Below are positions 46,361-55,424 of a stretch of DNA of 64,000 nt, piece by piece; position 1 is the stretch's first letter; each line of letters begins with the position of its first letter. This DNA is from SAR202 cluster bacterium bin22 (lineage in GTDB: Bacteria > Chloroflexota > Dehalococcoidia > Lucifugimonadales > UBA3495), in NCBI GenBank assembly GCA_002238505.1, contig MPMM01000001.1, positions 372,001-436,000 on the forward strand. Direction: 5' to 3'. A model generated the notes under the pieces. That model was not told where the DNA came from and made no database searches. It worked only from the letters and a program-made list of their open reading frames with translations. A program made the translations under genes and the position numbers.

Positions 46361-46393
46361 AAGAGACCCGGCTACCTGGCTGCCGGGTCTCTT
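46361..46393 (-). terminator. 12-bp perfect hairpin between dnaJ and prmA
   Basis: AAGAGACCCGGC (46361-46372) pairs perfectly with GCCGGGTCTCTT (46382-46393) around a 9-nt loop. It lies 73 bp past the dnaJ stop and 19 bp before prmA. No long T-run follows on the minus strand, so it may only attenuate read-through or stabilise the dnaJ mRNA. Confidence 0.55.
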
Positions 46394-46465
46394 GAATCGA
46401 CTCAGTTAATTTCAGAGGTCGGGCATCCAGATTACTTCAGGACTTCGACCTTCTGCTTCCGGAGG

Positions 46466-47692
46466 CTAACTCAACACATCCTTTATCCGGTCGAAAATGC
46501 CTTTGTCTCTGGCTGCGTGTTCGCCTGCCTCATCATCGTCCCAGGCGTCCTCGTCGGTATGCTGCTGTTCCTGAACTGGCTCTTCCGCGGAATCACTCCC
46601 CTGTTGCTTGTCGGTCCCCTGCTGGCCAAAGTTGGGATCGAAGGACCGGGCCAGTTCCTCCAGGAGTTTTCTTTGGCTTCCCGAAAGCTTCTTGGGAACC
46701 TGAACATCGGCATATACGCGAAGGTCCCCCTTTCTCCCGTTCTGGACATGCTTGATGCCCCTACCTCTGATGCGGAATTCGGAGCCGTGCTGGGTACCCC
46801 CCGGCACTTTCAACGTGGTGTCCTCGCCTTCCAGCGTAGGGACCTGCTTTTCAACTCCCAGGGCTGCCTCAGCCAAATTGAGGGGCAGAACGTAGAGCAG
46901 GTCATATTCGTCACGCTCGAACAACCGGTGGGGCCGAACTTCCACTTGGATGTAGAGGTTGCCCGGCGGTCCGCCGTTAGACCCCACGTTTCCCTCGCCG
47001 GTAAGGCGAACCTGCATACCATCCTGAATGCCTGCAGGTATATTTACAGCCGTCTTGCGGTTTCGTCGTTCCATGCCGGCTCCGCGGCAACCCGCGCAGG
47101 GATTCTCGATGGTGCTTCCCTTGCCCTGGCACGTGGGGCAGGTGGTTACCTGGGCGAATTGGCCAAAAACACTGCGCTGGGTTCTACGGACCTGTCCGTT
47201 TCCGCCACAAGTGCCGCAGGTGTTTACCGGGGTGCCTGGTTCGTTCCCGGCTCCGGAACATTGATGGCAAATTTCAACCCTCGATACGTCAATCTCCCGT
47301 TCAATACCGAAGGCCGCATCCTCAAAATCCAGCGTCACTCGCTGTTGAAGATCGCTGCCTCGCTGGGGGGCCCGGCTGCGGCGCCCGCCGGCGTCTCCAA
47401 AGAATGAGTCAAAGATGTCGCCGAATCCGCCGAAAACATCGAAGCCGTCGAAGGGCCGGTCGAACCCGCCTCCGTTGACCCCAGCATGGCCGAACCGGTC
47501 GTATTGAGCCCGCTTTGAAGAATCGCTGAGGACCTGGTAGGCTTCGTTGATTTCCTTGAACTTCTCTTCAGCGTCCGGTTCCTTGTTTCGATCCGGGTGG
47601 TATTCCATTGCCTTCTTTCGGAAGGCCCTGCGTATTTCTTCTTCCGAGTCCTGTCGTTTAACTCCCAGGACCTCGTAATAATCGGTTTGAGC
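46466..47692 (-). CDS. dnaJ: Chaperone protein DnaJ
   Basis: 408 aa type I Hsp40. The J domain begins DYYEVLGV and has HPD at residues 33-35. A glycine/phenylalanine-rich segment follows ([16 protein letters not shown]), then four zinc-binding CxxCxGxG repeats ([32 protein letters not shown]) and the substrate-binding domains. The last 50 residues are an acidic glutamine-rich tail not usual in DnaJ. The ATG at 47692 begins the J domain; the frame is open to 47758. No dnaK, grpE or hrcA is adjacent, and I see no CIRCE element upstream. Confidence 0.96.
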   Translation of the reverse strand, partial: AQTDYYEVLGVKRQDSEEEIRRAFRKKAMEYHPDRNKEPDAEEKFKEINEAYQVLSDSSKRAQYDRFGHAGVNGGGFDRPFDGFDVFGGFGDIFDSFFGDAGGRRSRAPQRGSDLQQRVTLDFEDAAFGIEREIDVSRVEICHQCSGAGNEPGTPVNTCGTCGGNGQVRRTQRSVFGQFAQVTTCPTCQGKGSTIENPCAGCRGAGMERRNRKTAVNIPAGIQDGMQVRLTGEGNVGSNGGPPGNLYIQVEVRPHRLFERDEYDLLYVLPLNLAEAALGVEKQVPTLEGEDTTLKVPGGTQHGSEFRIRGRGIKHVQNGRKGDLRVYADVQVPKKLSGSQRKLLEELARSFDPNFGQQGTDKQQGSDSAEEPVQEQQHTDEDAWDDDEAGEHAARDKGIFDRIKDVLS

Positions 47693-48410
47693 CATTAACT
47701 TCCATCCTGAATATAAGGCAGGAAACTCTACCTGCCGAAGCAATTGAGTAAGGGACACAGGCCTACATTATAGCTCAGTGGGGAAAGCCGACTCAATGAA
47801 ACAAATAATGTTGGAAGGACAAGGAATATTGACGGCATTCTCAGGAAACCGTTCGTCGTAAACTTGCAGGACAAGGCTGTGATGCCCTATGACGGCATCA
47901 GGGCGGACAGAAGGAAAAAGGGCACCCGGACAATCGACGGAGTTCGAAAAATGCGGAAATGCAGTTCCAGAGCGCCGGGATCCCATTTCCTGAGGACAAC
48001 GTTCAACGGCAGGCGAGGAAATTCCTCAGGATGCTCATTAAGCGACCAGCAGGCCGGGGCCACACCTTAAAACAGATCAAGGCAAGCATAATGTGGAGGA
48101 TGAGTCCTTCGGCAGGGTCATAGTGACATTCCCTTCACGCCAAAGAGCCCTGTACAATTTACAAGCATGTTTAAGAGCGATTTCCCTGCAAGTGAATAGA
48201 GCATTGCTTTCCGATGTAATCCAAAGTAGAATCTCTGACCGGTAACCTGTCTGAAACGTGGTCCAAGTATCGCCGGTATAGGCAACCGCTTGATTGGGAA
48301 ATTTCCATTCCTTGCCCAACCTGATGTTGAAATGCGGAAGATTGGTGGCCGTGTAGAGGAAGAGTGCCCTGCGTGATACGACCTGAGATTCTTGAATAGA
48401 GAGGCCGAAA
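47693..48410. other. Intergenic region upstream of divergent dnaJ and SBP56 genes
   Basis: About 0.7 kb without a convincing gene on either strand. It holds two small inverted repeats (GATGCC/GGCATC at 47881-47899 and CCTGAGGA/TCCTCAGG at 47989-48030). Promoters for both divergent genes should lie here; I could not pick consensus boxes with confidence. Confidence 0.6.
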
Positions 48411-49790
48411 ATGGCGTTAATGACACCGGACCCAACCTTTTACCCATCCGCCCGGCTGGCGATACAGGGACCACCCGAGCGTTTGGGTTATGTGGCGGTG
48501 CTGAACACCAACGGTCAGCCCGACGCGATGTCTGTAGTTGACCTGGATCCGGAATCGCCAACTTACAGTTCCATCGTTAATTCCCTGGAAATGCCCAATG
48601 TTGGGGACGAACTTCATCATTTTGGTTGGAACGCATGTAGCGCCAGCCTTTGCCCTTACGCCCCCCATCCGCATCTCGAGCGCCGGTACTTGATTGTCCC
48701 CACCCTTCGTACTTCAAGGATATACGTAATTGACACCAAGCCCGACCCCTTCAGTCCTAAAGTAGTGAAGACGGTGGAAGCCGATGTTATTGCCAATCGT
48801 ACCGGGTACAGTCGGCTGCATACGGTCCACTGCGGCCCCGATGCCATATACCTGAACGGGATAGGATCCGCGGAAGGAGGGGCGCCCGGCGGAATCCTCA
48901 GAATTGACCACAACACCTTCGAGCCATTGGGAGCCTGGGAGCTGGACCGAGGTCCCCAGACACTGGCTTACGACTTCTGGTGGCACATGGGGCTGGATGT
49001 CGCAATTACCAGCGAGTGGTGCACCCCCGACCTGTTTGAAAATGGTCCGTCCTTGGCTGATATTGTGGCCGGCAACTATGGGCACAAGATTCACTTTTGG
49101 GACCTCCGGCGGCGCCGCCACTTGCAGGAGGTCGACTTTGGTTCCGAAAACCAGATGGTTCTGGAATTGCGCCCCTCTCACAATCCGACCAAGGCTTACG
49201 GGTTTGTGGGTGTGGTAGTCAACAGCCAGGACCTGTCCTCTTCGGTGTGGACCTGGTACCAGGACGGAGAGAAATGGGCGGTAACCAAGGTTATTGAAAT
49301 TCCCGCGGAGCCGGCCGACCCTGCCCTTCTCCCCGAGGCTCTCAAGGGACTGGGGACCGTTCCTCCCCTGGTTACCGATTTGGACCTGTCTCTGGACGAC
49401 AAGTTCCTGTATGTTTCCTGCTGGGGAAGCGGCCAGATGCGGCAGTATGACGTTTCTGATCCCTTCAACGCGAAGCTCACCGGAGTCGTGGAACTGGGTG
49501 GTATTGTCAACAAGACCGCTCACCCCAAGTCCGGCCCCCTGATTGGCGCGCCACAGATGGTGGAAATCAGCCGGGATGGGCGCCGGGTGTACGCGACCAA
49601 CTCCCTTTACAGTTCATGGGACGACACCTTCTACCCGAACATAACGGGGTGGATGGCCAAGTTCAACGTTAATCCTGAAGGTGGCCTGTCACTGGACGAG
49701 GACTTTTTCGTGGACTTCGGCGAGGGCCGGGCCCACCAGGTTCGGCTGGAAGGCGGGGACGCCTCCTCCGACACCTTCTGTTACCCCTAG
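48411..49790 (+). CDS. Selenium-binding protein 56 family / methanethiol oxidase-like protein
   Basis: 459 aa beta-propeller of the SELENBP1 family; characterised members oxidise methanethiol to formaldehyde, hydrogen sulfide and hydrogen peroxide using copper. Family blocks visible are DELHHFGWNACS (His-His and Cys near residues 68-76), VPTLRTSRIYVID, LHTVHCGPDAIYLNGIG, YDFWWHMGLDVAITSEW, and QMVEISRDGRRVYATNSLYSSWDDTFYPN near the C-terminus. There is no signal peptide, in contrast to the secreted bacterial enzyme. GAGAGG lies 6 nt before the ATG. The next gene starts 12 bp downstream. Confidence 0.9.
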   Translation: MALMTPDPTFYPSARLAIQGPPERLGYVAVLNTNGQPDAMSVVDLDPESPTYSSIVNSLEMPNVGDELHHFGWNACSASLCPYAPHPHLERRYLIVPTLRTSRIYVIDTKPDPFSPKVVKTVEADVIANRTGYSRLHTVHCGPDAIYLNGIGSAEGGAPGGILRIDHNTFEPLGAWELDRGPQTLAYDFWWHMGLDVAITSEWCTPDLFENGPSLADIVAGNYGHKIHFWDLRRRRHLQEVDFGSENQMVLELRPSHNPTKAYGFVGVVVNSQDLSSSVWTWYQDGEKWAVTKVIEIPAEPADPALLPEALKGLGTVPPLVTDLDLSLDDKFLYVSCWGSGQMRQYDVSDPFNAKLTGVVELGGIVNKTAHPKSGPLIGAPQMVEISRDGRRVYATNSLYSSWDDTFYPNITGWMAKFNVNPEGGLSLDEDFFVDFGEGRAHQVRLEGGDASSDTFCYP

Positions 49791-49801
49791 CTGTCGGCGC
49801 T

Positions 49802-50500
49802 ATGCTGGGGGCGCTTCCGGTTCATGCCGAACCCGCTGCCATAGCTACCCTGGGGCCGCTGATCGGATTGGCGGCCCTTGGCGCTTTTCACGGCATTAAT
49901 CCTGCTATGGGCTGGCTGTTCGCCGTTAGCCTGGGCTTGCAGCGGCAAAACGGCTGGGCCATAGGCAGCGCTGTCTTCTATATTTCCCTGGGCCATGTCG
50001 CCTCCCTCCTGGTTGTGGCAGTTGCCCTGGCCCTGGCAGGTTTTTTCGTACCGCTCTTCTGGGTCAGGATTGCGGCCGGCGTATTCCTCACAGGTTTCGG
50101 AATATATAAGCTGGTGCTTTACTACCGGCACTTTCGATGGGTAGGAATGAACGTTAGTGGCCGCGATCTCATTGCCTGGTCCTTCTTAATGGCCACATCC
50201 CACGGCGCCGGACTGATGCTCGCTCCGATAATACTTAATCTGGACGAAGAAGGCGCGGGAGCACCGGATCTGGAGCATCACTCAGGACTCCTGGATATTG
50301 CTGACACGGCGACAGCATGGGGCGTCGGCCTCACTGTGCATACCGTTGCCATGCTAACGGTAATGTTGGCTATCGCGTTGGTCGTTTACAGAAAACTGGG
50401 GCTGGCATTCCTCAGGAGAGGGTGGTTGAATGTAGATCTCCTGTGGTCTGCGGCGCTGATACTGGCTGGGTTGACCACCCTGGCACTGGCTATCTTGTAG
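49802..50500 (+). CDS. Membrane protein coupled to the SBP56 gene
   Basis: 232 aa with six hydrophobic segments (about residues 14-30, 54-80, 85-107, 125-142, 178-198 and 212-230). Two histidine-containing helices stand out, GAFHGINPAMGW (about 27-38) and ATSHGAGLMLAP (about 130-141). Histidine in membrane helices with small residues around it recalls metal or LysE-superfamily transporters, but I cannot name a family. It starts 12 bp after the SBP56 stop, so the two products probably work together, perhaps in copper supply or product export; this is speculation. Confidence 0.75.
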   Translation: MLGALPVHAEPAAIATLGPLIGLAALGAFHGINPAMGWLFAVSLGLQRQNGWAIGSAVFYISLGHVASLLVVAVALALAGFFVPLFWVRIAAGVFLTGFGIYKLVLYYRHFRWVGMNVSGRDLIAWSFLMATSHGAGLMLAPIILNLDEEGAGAPDLEHHSGLLDIADTATAWGVGLTVHTVAMLTVMLAIALVVYRKLGLAFLRRGWLNVDLLWSAALILAGLTTLALAIL

Positions 50501-50599
50501 ACGGTCTTGCCTCACACTGCTCCTGCGGCCAATGCCTCTCAGTGGCTTCGCTTAGACATCTACCGGTGCGTGAGTCGTATCTGTAGAGGCCGTCTTTCC

Positions 50600-50628
50600 T
50601 TGACATCAGATACCATAATTAGTACGAT
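50600..50628 (+). promoter_or_regulatory. Promoter of the rny operon
   Basis: TTGACA (50600-50605), a 17-bp spacer and TACGAT (50623-50628), about 60 bp before the rny ATG. It follows directly on the end of the SBP56 pair and probably drives rny and the genes behind it. Confidence 0.7.
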
Positions 50629-50688
50629 AGAGCCTTAGGGGAGGATTCCCTTAAAGCGATTACCATGACGGGAAGGAAGTGAGAACCC

Positions 50689-52221
50689 ATGGAACTAATT
50701 ATTCTCCTTACCGTCCTGGCGGCCGCAGGGATAGCAGGAACGGGAGTCGCCTTTTGGCTGGTGTACCGTTCCAGGGTTGACGGCAAACGGGTAGAAAATG
50801 CGAAAGAAGAGGCCAATTCGGTCCTGGTACAAGCGGAGGAAGAAAAACGGCGGATCCTCCTAGAAACCCAGGAAGAAGTTCTGAAGCTGAGGTCAACTGG
50901 CGAACAGGAGATTAAAGAACAGCGACAAGAGCTAAATCGCCTGGAGCATCGTTACCTGCAGCGAGAGGAACAACTGGAGAAGAAGGGCGAAGCGCTGGAA
51001 AAGCAGCGTGTCACCCTCTCAGTAAAAGAGTCAGAAGTTGAACAGACCCTAGAACAGGTAAACGAACTTAAAGACCAGCAGATTCGCGCCCTGGAAGAGG
51101 CCGCCGGCATGACGGTGGATGAAGCCAGGGAATTGATTGTTAGGGAAGGCGAGGAAAAGGCCAGACATGAATTGGCTCGTCGGACCTATGATCTGGAGCG
51201 TGAGTACAAGGTAACCGCAGAAGAAAATGCCCGCCGTATCATTACCCTGGCCATTAACCGTCTGGCCACTGATGTAGTATCAGAGACCACGACTTCTATT
51301 GTTTCCCTGCCAAATGATGAGATGAAGGGTCGTCTCATCGGCCGTGAAGGACGGAATATTCGAGCGTTGGAGTCCATGACGGGCGTTGATATCGTCATTG
51401 ACGATACTCCCGAGATTGTGACTTTGTCGTGCTTTGACCCTGTGCGCCGTGAAGTGGCGCGGCTTGCCCTGGAAAGACTGGTAAGCGATGGGCGAATTCA
51501 GCCAGCCCGTATCGAGGACATGGTCAACAGGGCCCAGGTTGACATAGAGCAAACTATTTGGAAGGCCGGAGAGCAGTCCACCTTCGACGTGGGCCTCAGT
51601 GGCATTGATCCCGAACTGATTCGTTATCTGGGTCAGCTGAAGTACCGTTACAGCTACGGCGAGAACGTACTTAAGCATTCCATAGAGGTCTGCCTGCTGT
51701 CCGGAATGCTGGCAGCAGAGGTAGGCGCCAACATCCAGGTTGCCAAGATTGGTGGCCTGCTGCATGATGTTGGGAAGGCGCTTACCCACGAGGTGGCTGG
51801 CCCCCACGCGGAGATTGGGGCTGAACTGGCCCAGAAGTTTGGTATAAACCATAATTCTTACCTGTCCATCCTTGAACACCATGACGATGAACACTCGACC
51901 ATCGAATCGTTTATCGTAGCCAGCGCGGACGCTATCAGCGCCGCCAGGCCTGGGGCTCGCAAGGAATCCCTGGAGCAGTATGTAAAGCGGCTTCGGGACC
52001 TGGAAGATACCGCCATCGGATTTGGTGGAGTGGAGAGGGCTTTCGCCATACAGGCCGGCCGTGAAGTAAGGGTCATGGTAAAACCCACTGACATTGATGA
52101 TATCGGATCGGCGGAACTGGCCCGAGACATCGCTCGAAAAGTGGAAGAGGATTTGGTTTTCCCCGGACAAATCAAGGTTACGGTGATCCGGGAAACGAGG
52201 AACGTGGAAATAGCCCGATAA
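50689..52221 (+). CDS. rny: Ribonuclease Y
   Basis: Membrane-anchored endoribonuclease that starts mRNA decay. 510 aa. An N-terminal transmembrane helix spans residues 2-25. A long glutamate/lysine-rich coiled coil runs to about 190. A KH domain follows (KGRLIGREGRNIRALE), then the HD domain with LLHDVGKALTHE and the second histidine in EHHDDEHST. The C-terminus ends in KVTVIRETRN as in Bacillus RNase Y. The ATG follows GGAAGTGAGAACCC. It heads a row of five plus-strand genes. Confidence 0.96.
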   Translation: MELIILLTVLAAAGIAGTGVAFWLVYRSRVDGKRVENAKEEANSVLVQAEEEKRRILLETQEEVLKLRSTGEQEIKEQRQELNRLEHRYLQREEQLEKKGEALEKQRVTLSVKESEVEQTLEQVNELKDQQIRALEEAAGMTVDEARELIVREGEEKARHELARRTYDLEREYKVTAEENARRIITLAINRLATDVVSETTTSIVSLPNDEMKGRLIGREGRNIRALESMTGVDIVIDDTPEIVTLSCFDPVRREVARLALERLVSDGRIQPARIEDMVNRAQVDIEQTIWKAGEQSTFDVGLSGIDPELIRYLGQLKYRYSYGENVLKHSIEVCLLSGMLAAEVGANIQVAKIGGLLHDVGKALTHEVAGPHAEIGAELAQKFGINHNSYLSILEHHDDEHSTIESFIVASADAISAARPGARKESLEQYVKRLRDLEDTAIGFGGVERAFAIQAGREVRVMVKPTDIDDIGSAELARDIARKVEEDLVFPGQIKVTVIRETRNVEIAR

Positions 52222-52466
52222 GAGCAACCTCCGGCGCAAAATGGTCGGTAAGGTATTCCGTGGGTCGTTCTTTCGGTCCACGACAACTGGAAACCAGGCC
52301 CAAGAGCCGGCATTCTCGGCCCTTGGGCCGTAATTTTGGCTCTGGTGCAGGCAGCCATCAACCGTTGCCAGCCTGGGCATAAGGTAAATACAAACTGCAC
52401 TGGTATGGGCAGTAGATCTGGTTTAGCGGCGACGACAGGCTCAAGGCCGCGAGAGGAAAAGCCAAG

Positions 52467-53237
52467 TTGCGAATCCTAATGATCGGTGACATTATCGGAC
52501 AACCCGGCAGGCGAGCAGTGCAACGGATTTTGCCGGAACTGCGCCAGGAATTGAGCATTGATATGGTCGTTGCCAACGGGGAAAATGTTGCGGGCGGTTT
52601 TGGAATCACGCTGGAGACTGCCGGGGAACTGTTGGACAGTGGCGTGGATGTATTGACGTCGGGTAACCACATATGGGACCAGAAGGAAATCATTCCCCAC
52701 ATGGATGAAGGGCTTCCCCTGGTAAGGCCCGCCAACTATCCGGATGCGCCGGGCCGGGGTTATCTGGTCCAGGATGGGGTGATGGTGCTAAATCTCATGG
52801 GCCGGGTATTTATGCCCACCCTTGACTGCCCCTTTCGATCGGCCACTGCCGTTCTGGAGGAGGCTATTCATGAGTCTGCTCCCAGGGCGATAATCGTAGA
52901 TTTTCATGCCGAGGCTACCTCGGAAAAGCAGGGAATGGGGTGGTACCTGGACGGTAAAGTCAGTGCGGTCCTGGGTACCCATACTCATGTGGGCACCGTG
53001 GACGCACGAGTACTCCCCAAGGGCACGGCGTATCTTACAGATGTGGGTATGACCGGGCCGGTGAACTCCGTGATAGGCAGTGATACCGACGCGGTTTTGG
53101 ACCGTTTTCTTACTGGCTTGCCCCAGCGCTTTTCTGTTGCCCGGGGTCCGGTGATGATGAACTCGGCTTTGGTAGAAATCGACGACGACAGTGGTAAAGC
53201 CCTGTCAATTCAAAGAATAGACCGCATGGTGGAATAG
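52467..53237 (+). CDS. YmdB-like metallophosphoesterase (TIGR00282 family)
   Basis: 256 aa. The family pattern is complete: GDIIGQPGR at the N-terminus, NGENVAGGFG, TSGNHIWDQKE, VDFHAEATSEK and GTHTHVGTVDARV. In Bacillus, YmdB hydrolyses cyclic nucleotides in vitro and modulates RNase Y, and its gene is likewise next to rny. The start is a TTG with AGAGG 10 nt upstream. The 245 bp gap after rny has no gene. The following PHP gene begins 1 bp after the stop. Confidence 0.93.
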   Translation: MRILMIGDIIGQPGRRAVQRILPELRQELSIDMVVANGENVAGGFGITLETAGELLDSGVDVLTSGNHIWDQKEIIPHMDEGLPLVRPANYPDAPGRGYLVQDGVMVLNLMGRVFMPTLDCPFRSATAVLEEAIHESAPRAIIVDFHAEATSEKQGMGWYLDGKVSAVLGTHTHVGTVDARVLPKGTAYLTDVGMTGPVNSVIGSDTDAVLDRFLTGLPQRFSVARGPVMMNSALVEIDDDSGKALSIQRIDRMVE

Positions 53238-53238
53238 T

Positions 53239-54084
53239 ATGGATGGACTTGTAGATCTGCATCTTCACACTCTGGCATCGGATGGACGTTTGACTCCTAC
53301 GGAACTGGTGAACCTGATTGCCAGTAAGGGGGTAACTGTGGCTGCCATTTCGGACCACGATACCACTGATGGTATTGCCGAGGCAGTGCAGGCGGCTTCG
53401 GCCCACCCCAACCTGGAAATTATCCCAGCCATAGAGCTAAGCACCGATATACCCGGCGATGAGATTCACATGCTGGGCTATTTCCTGCAATTTGAGGACG
53501 AGGAATTTCAGGGTATTCTGCGCCGTTTTCGGGAAGGCCGCGTGGAGCGGGGCCGCATGATGGTAGAAAAGCTGGCAGCCCTGGGTAAGCCGGTTGACTG
53601 GGAGCGCGTGAAGGCTTTCGCCGGTGACGGGTCTGTAGGCAGGCCTCATATTGCCCTTGCCATGGTGGAAGCGGGTTATTTCAAAGAACCCAAGGAAGCC
53701 TTCTATGAGTATCTGGGTCGCAATGGTCTGGCCTACGCCGAGCGAGAGAAGATGACGCCCGAAGAGGGCGTTGAGATGCTGGCCCGGGTGGGCGGCTCTG
53801 CCGTCTTGGCACATCCCGCCGGGCTGGAAGACCTGGATACGAAGGTCGCCCAGTTGAAGGAAGCCGGACTGGTGGGGATGGAAGTCCACTACGCTATGTA
53901 TTCTGAAGAGACTATACAGAGGCTGCTGGAAGTTGCGAACCGGCACGGCCTGATTCCCTGCGGTGGCAGCGACTACCACGGTCTCGGCAACACTGGCGAG
54001 CAGGAACCGGGACTTCTGGGCCCGCCGATGGAATCTGTCGAGAGACTTATGGAAAATTCCCGCGATATAGTCAGGAAGCGTTAA
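53239..54084 (+). CDS. PHP-domain phosphoesterase (RNase AM/TrpH-like)
   Basis: 281 aa. Metal-binding motifs of the PHP fold appear in order: DLHLHTLASDG (residues 4-14), ISDHDTTDG, IELSTD, LAHPAG and GGSDYHG. Characterised members include a 3',5'-nucleoside bisphosphate phosphatase and a 5'-3' exoribonuclease (YciV/TrpH). Given RNase Y and the YmdB-like gene directly upstream, a role in RNA turnover or removal of pAp-like products is reasonable inference. The ATG is 1 bp after the YmdB-like stop codon. Confidence 0.9.
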   Translation: MDGLVDLHLHTLASDGRLTPTELVNLIASKGVTVAAISDHDTTDGIAEAVQAASAHPNLEIIPAIELSTDIPGDEIHMLGYFLQFEDEEFQGILRRFREGRVERGRMMVEKLAALGKPVDWERVKAFAGDGSVGRPHIALAMVEAGYFKEPKEAFYEYLGRNGLAYAEREKMTPEEGVEMLARVGGSAVLAHPAGLEDLDTKVAQLKEAGLVGMEVHYAMYSEETIQRLLEVANRHGLIPCGGSDYHGLGNTGEQEPGLLGPPMESVERLMENSRDIVRKR

Positions 54085-54103
54085 CCTGCCAGACCACTTC
54101 TGA

Positions 54104-54868
54104 ATGTACCTGGAACTGTCTGTACTCTATCTGTATTCCTACTTGGCCGGCTCAGTGCCAACGGCCTACCTGATTGCCAGGTTAGTTAAGGGCATTGACA
54201 TAAGGGAGTACGGTAGTGGCAATGTCGGTGGTTCCAACGTCATTCGACAGTTAGGAAAGAGATGGGCCTTTCCCCTCGCCGGCATTGAGTTTGTTCTTAA
54301 GGGACTCTCTCCAGTAATTTTCGCCTACTTTCTGGCAGCTCAAGTGCCGGGGCTTGAGCAGACATCCTTGCCATTCCTGCTTTCACCACTAATTGCACTG
54401 GCAGGCAACAACTGGTCAGTGTTTCTGGGATTGCAGGGCGGACGGGGGCTCATGGTGGTGTGCGGGATGCTGATAGCCCTGGCTCCCCTGTTGTTCCTGG
54501 TGGCTATTACCATTTATCTCGTAGGCTGGAGGGTCAGCAAGAGCTCGGCAGTTTGGGCGCTGATAGCCGTGTTGTTGCTTCCGGTCTTGCCCCATCTGTC
54601 TGGAGGAGTTTTGGCTATTGGCTGGCCGAGCATCTGGAGTGCGGTGGTGGCTGATTCGTCCTTTCAATCGCTCCCCGCCCAATCTGTTGCCATGAGTTGG
54701 TTCGGACTGGCTATTGTTGGCCTGGTTGTTTCGAAGCGGGTGATGTCCAATACCCTGCGCTTTCCTGCCGACACTTCCAGGGGCAGGGTGCTACTTAACA
54801 GAATGATCCACGACCGGGACGTGGAGGACCGGGAGAATTGGGTCGATCGAGCTCCGGACAAATCATAA
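54104..54868 (+). CDS. PlsY-family glycerol-3-phosphate acyltransferase-like membrane protein (paralogue 1)
   Basis: 254 aa, multi-pass. PlsY motif 1 is recognisable (YGSGNVGGSNVIRQ after GSVPTAYLIARLVKGID, about residues 16-50). Motif 2 is weakened: AGNNWSVFLGLQGGRGLMV has GGRG where PlsY normally has GGKG, and the histidine is replaced by asparagine. PlsY transfers acyl from acyl-phosphate to glycerol-3-phosphate in the membrane. A second plsY-like gene lies at 59233-59928. This one may be the housekeeping enzyme or a divergent one; the sequence does not decide. Confidence 0.83.
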   Translation: MYLELSVLYLYSYLAGSVPTAYLIARLVKGIDIREYGSGNVGGSNVIRQLGKRWAFPLAGIEFVLKGLSPVIFAYFLAAQVPGLEQTSLPFLLSPLIALAGNNWSVFLGLQGGRGLMVVCGMLIALAPLLFLVAITIYLVGWRVSKSSAVWALIAVLLLPVLPHLSGGVLAIGWPSIWSAVVADSSFQSLPAQSVAMSWFGLAIVGLVVSKRVMSNTLRFPADTSRGRVLLNRMIHDRDVEDRENWVDRAPDKS

Positions 54869-54890
54869 AAGGGTTAATGGAGGCAATCTA

Positions 54891-55424
54891 GTGGCGCAGG
54901 CACCAACGGAACAGGGCGGCGATGGCAGCCGGGTTTCCTCGGTATGTTATTGGCATCCAGATGTGGAAACAGGACTGTTCTGCAGTAGGTGTGAGAAGTG
55001 GATTTGCTCCCAGTGCATGGTCCAGGCTCCCGTGGGAATTCGTTGCCGGGAGTGCGGCAAAGCGCAGCCCATGCCCACTTATGACGTTCGGCCCTCCAAC
55101 TACACTCTCGGCATTGGCGTTGCCATCACTCTCATGGTGGTTGGTACGCCCCTCTGGATCGTCCTGGACAGTATTCTCCCCATATTTGGGGCTTATGGAT
55201 CAGTTTCCGGAATGGTGGCCATAGTGTTTGGATTTGTTACAGGGGAACTGGTGAGCCGGGCTGTCAACCGGAAAAGAAGCTCTGTATTGGGAGTGGTCGC
55301 CTGCTCGGTGGTGGTCATAACCTACCTGGTAAGCAGGGCGATTGGTCCCTACGGGTTTGGAGTAATGGATGTGTTGTTTGTGGGAGTTGGTGTATATTTG
55401 GCCTGGCAGAGGCTGCGTCCCTAG
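54891..55424 (+). CDS. B-box-type zinc-binding membrane protein
   Basis: 177 aa. The N-terminal 60 residues have an eight-ligand zinc pattern, C-x2-H-P, then FCSRCEKWICSQC, then GIRCREC, like bacterial B-box zinc fingers fused to rhomboid proteases. Behind it are about four hydrophobic helices (about 73-92, 99-122, 131-150 and 155-172). I do not find a rhomboid GxSG, so no protease is indicated. GTG start with AATGGAGG 7 nt upstream, 22 bp after plsY. Function unknown; its placement suggests the last gene of the rny operon. Confidence 0.75.
   Translation: MAQAPTEQGGDGSRVSSVCYWHPDVETGLFCSRCEKWICSQCMVQAPVGIRCRECGKAQPMPTYDVRPSNYTLGIGVAITLMVVGTPLWIVLDSILPIFGAYGSVSGMVAIVFGFVTGELVSRAVNRKRSSVLGVVACSVVVITYLVSRAIGPYGFGVMDVLFVGVGVYLAWQRLRP

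Noticed and set aside
47693-47830. CIRCE/HrcA operator upstream of dnaJ
   Set aside because: No TTAGCACTC-N9-GAGTGCTAA-like inverted repeat could be found.
51280-52380. 366-codon open frame antisense to rny
   Set aside because: RNase Y motifs are continuous on the other strand; the antisense product is featureless.
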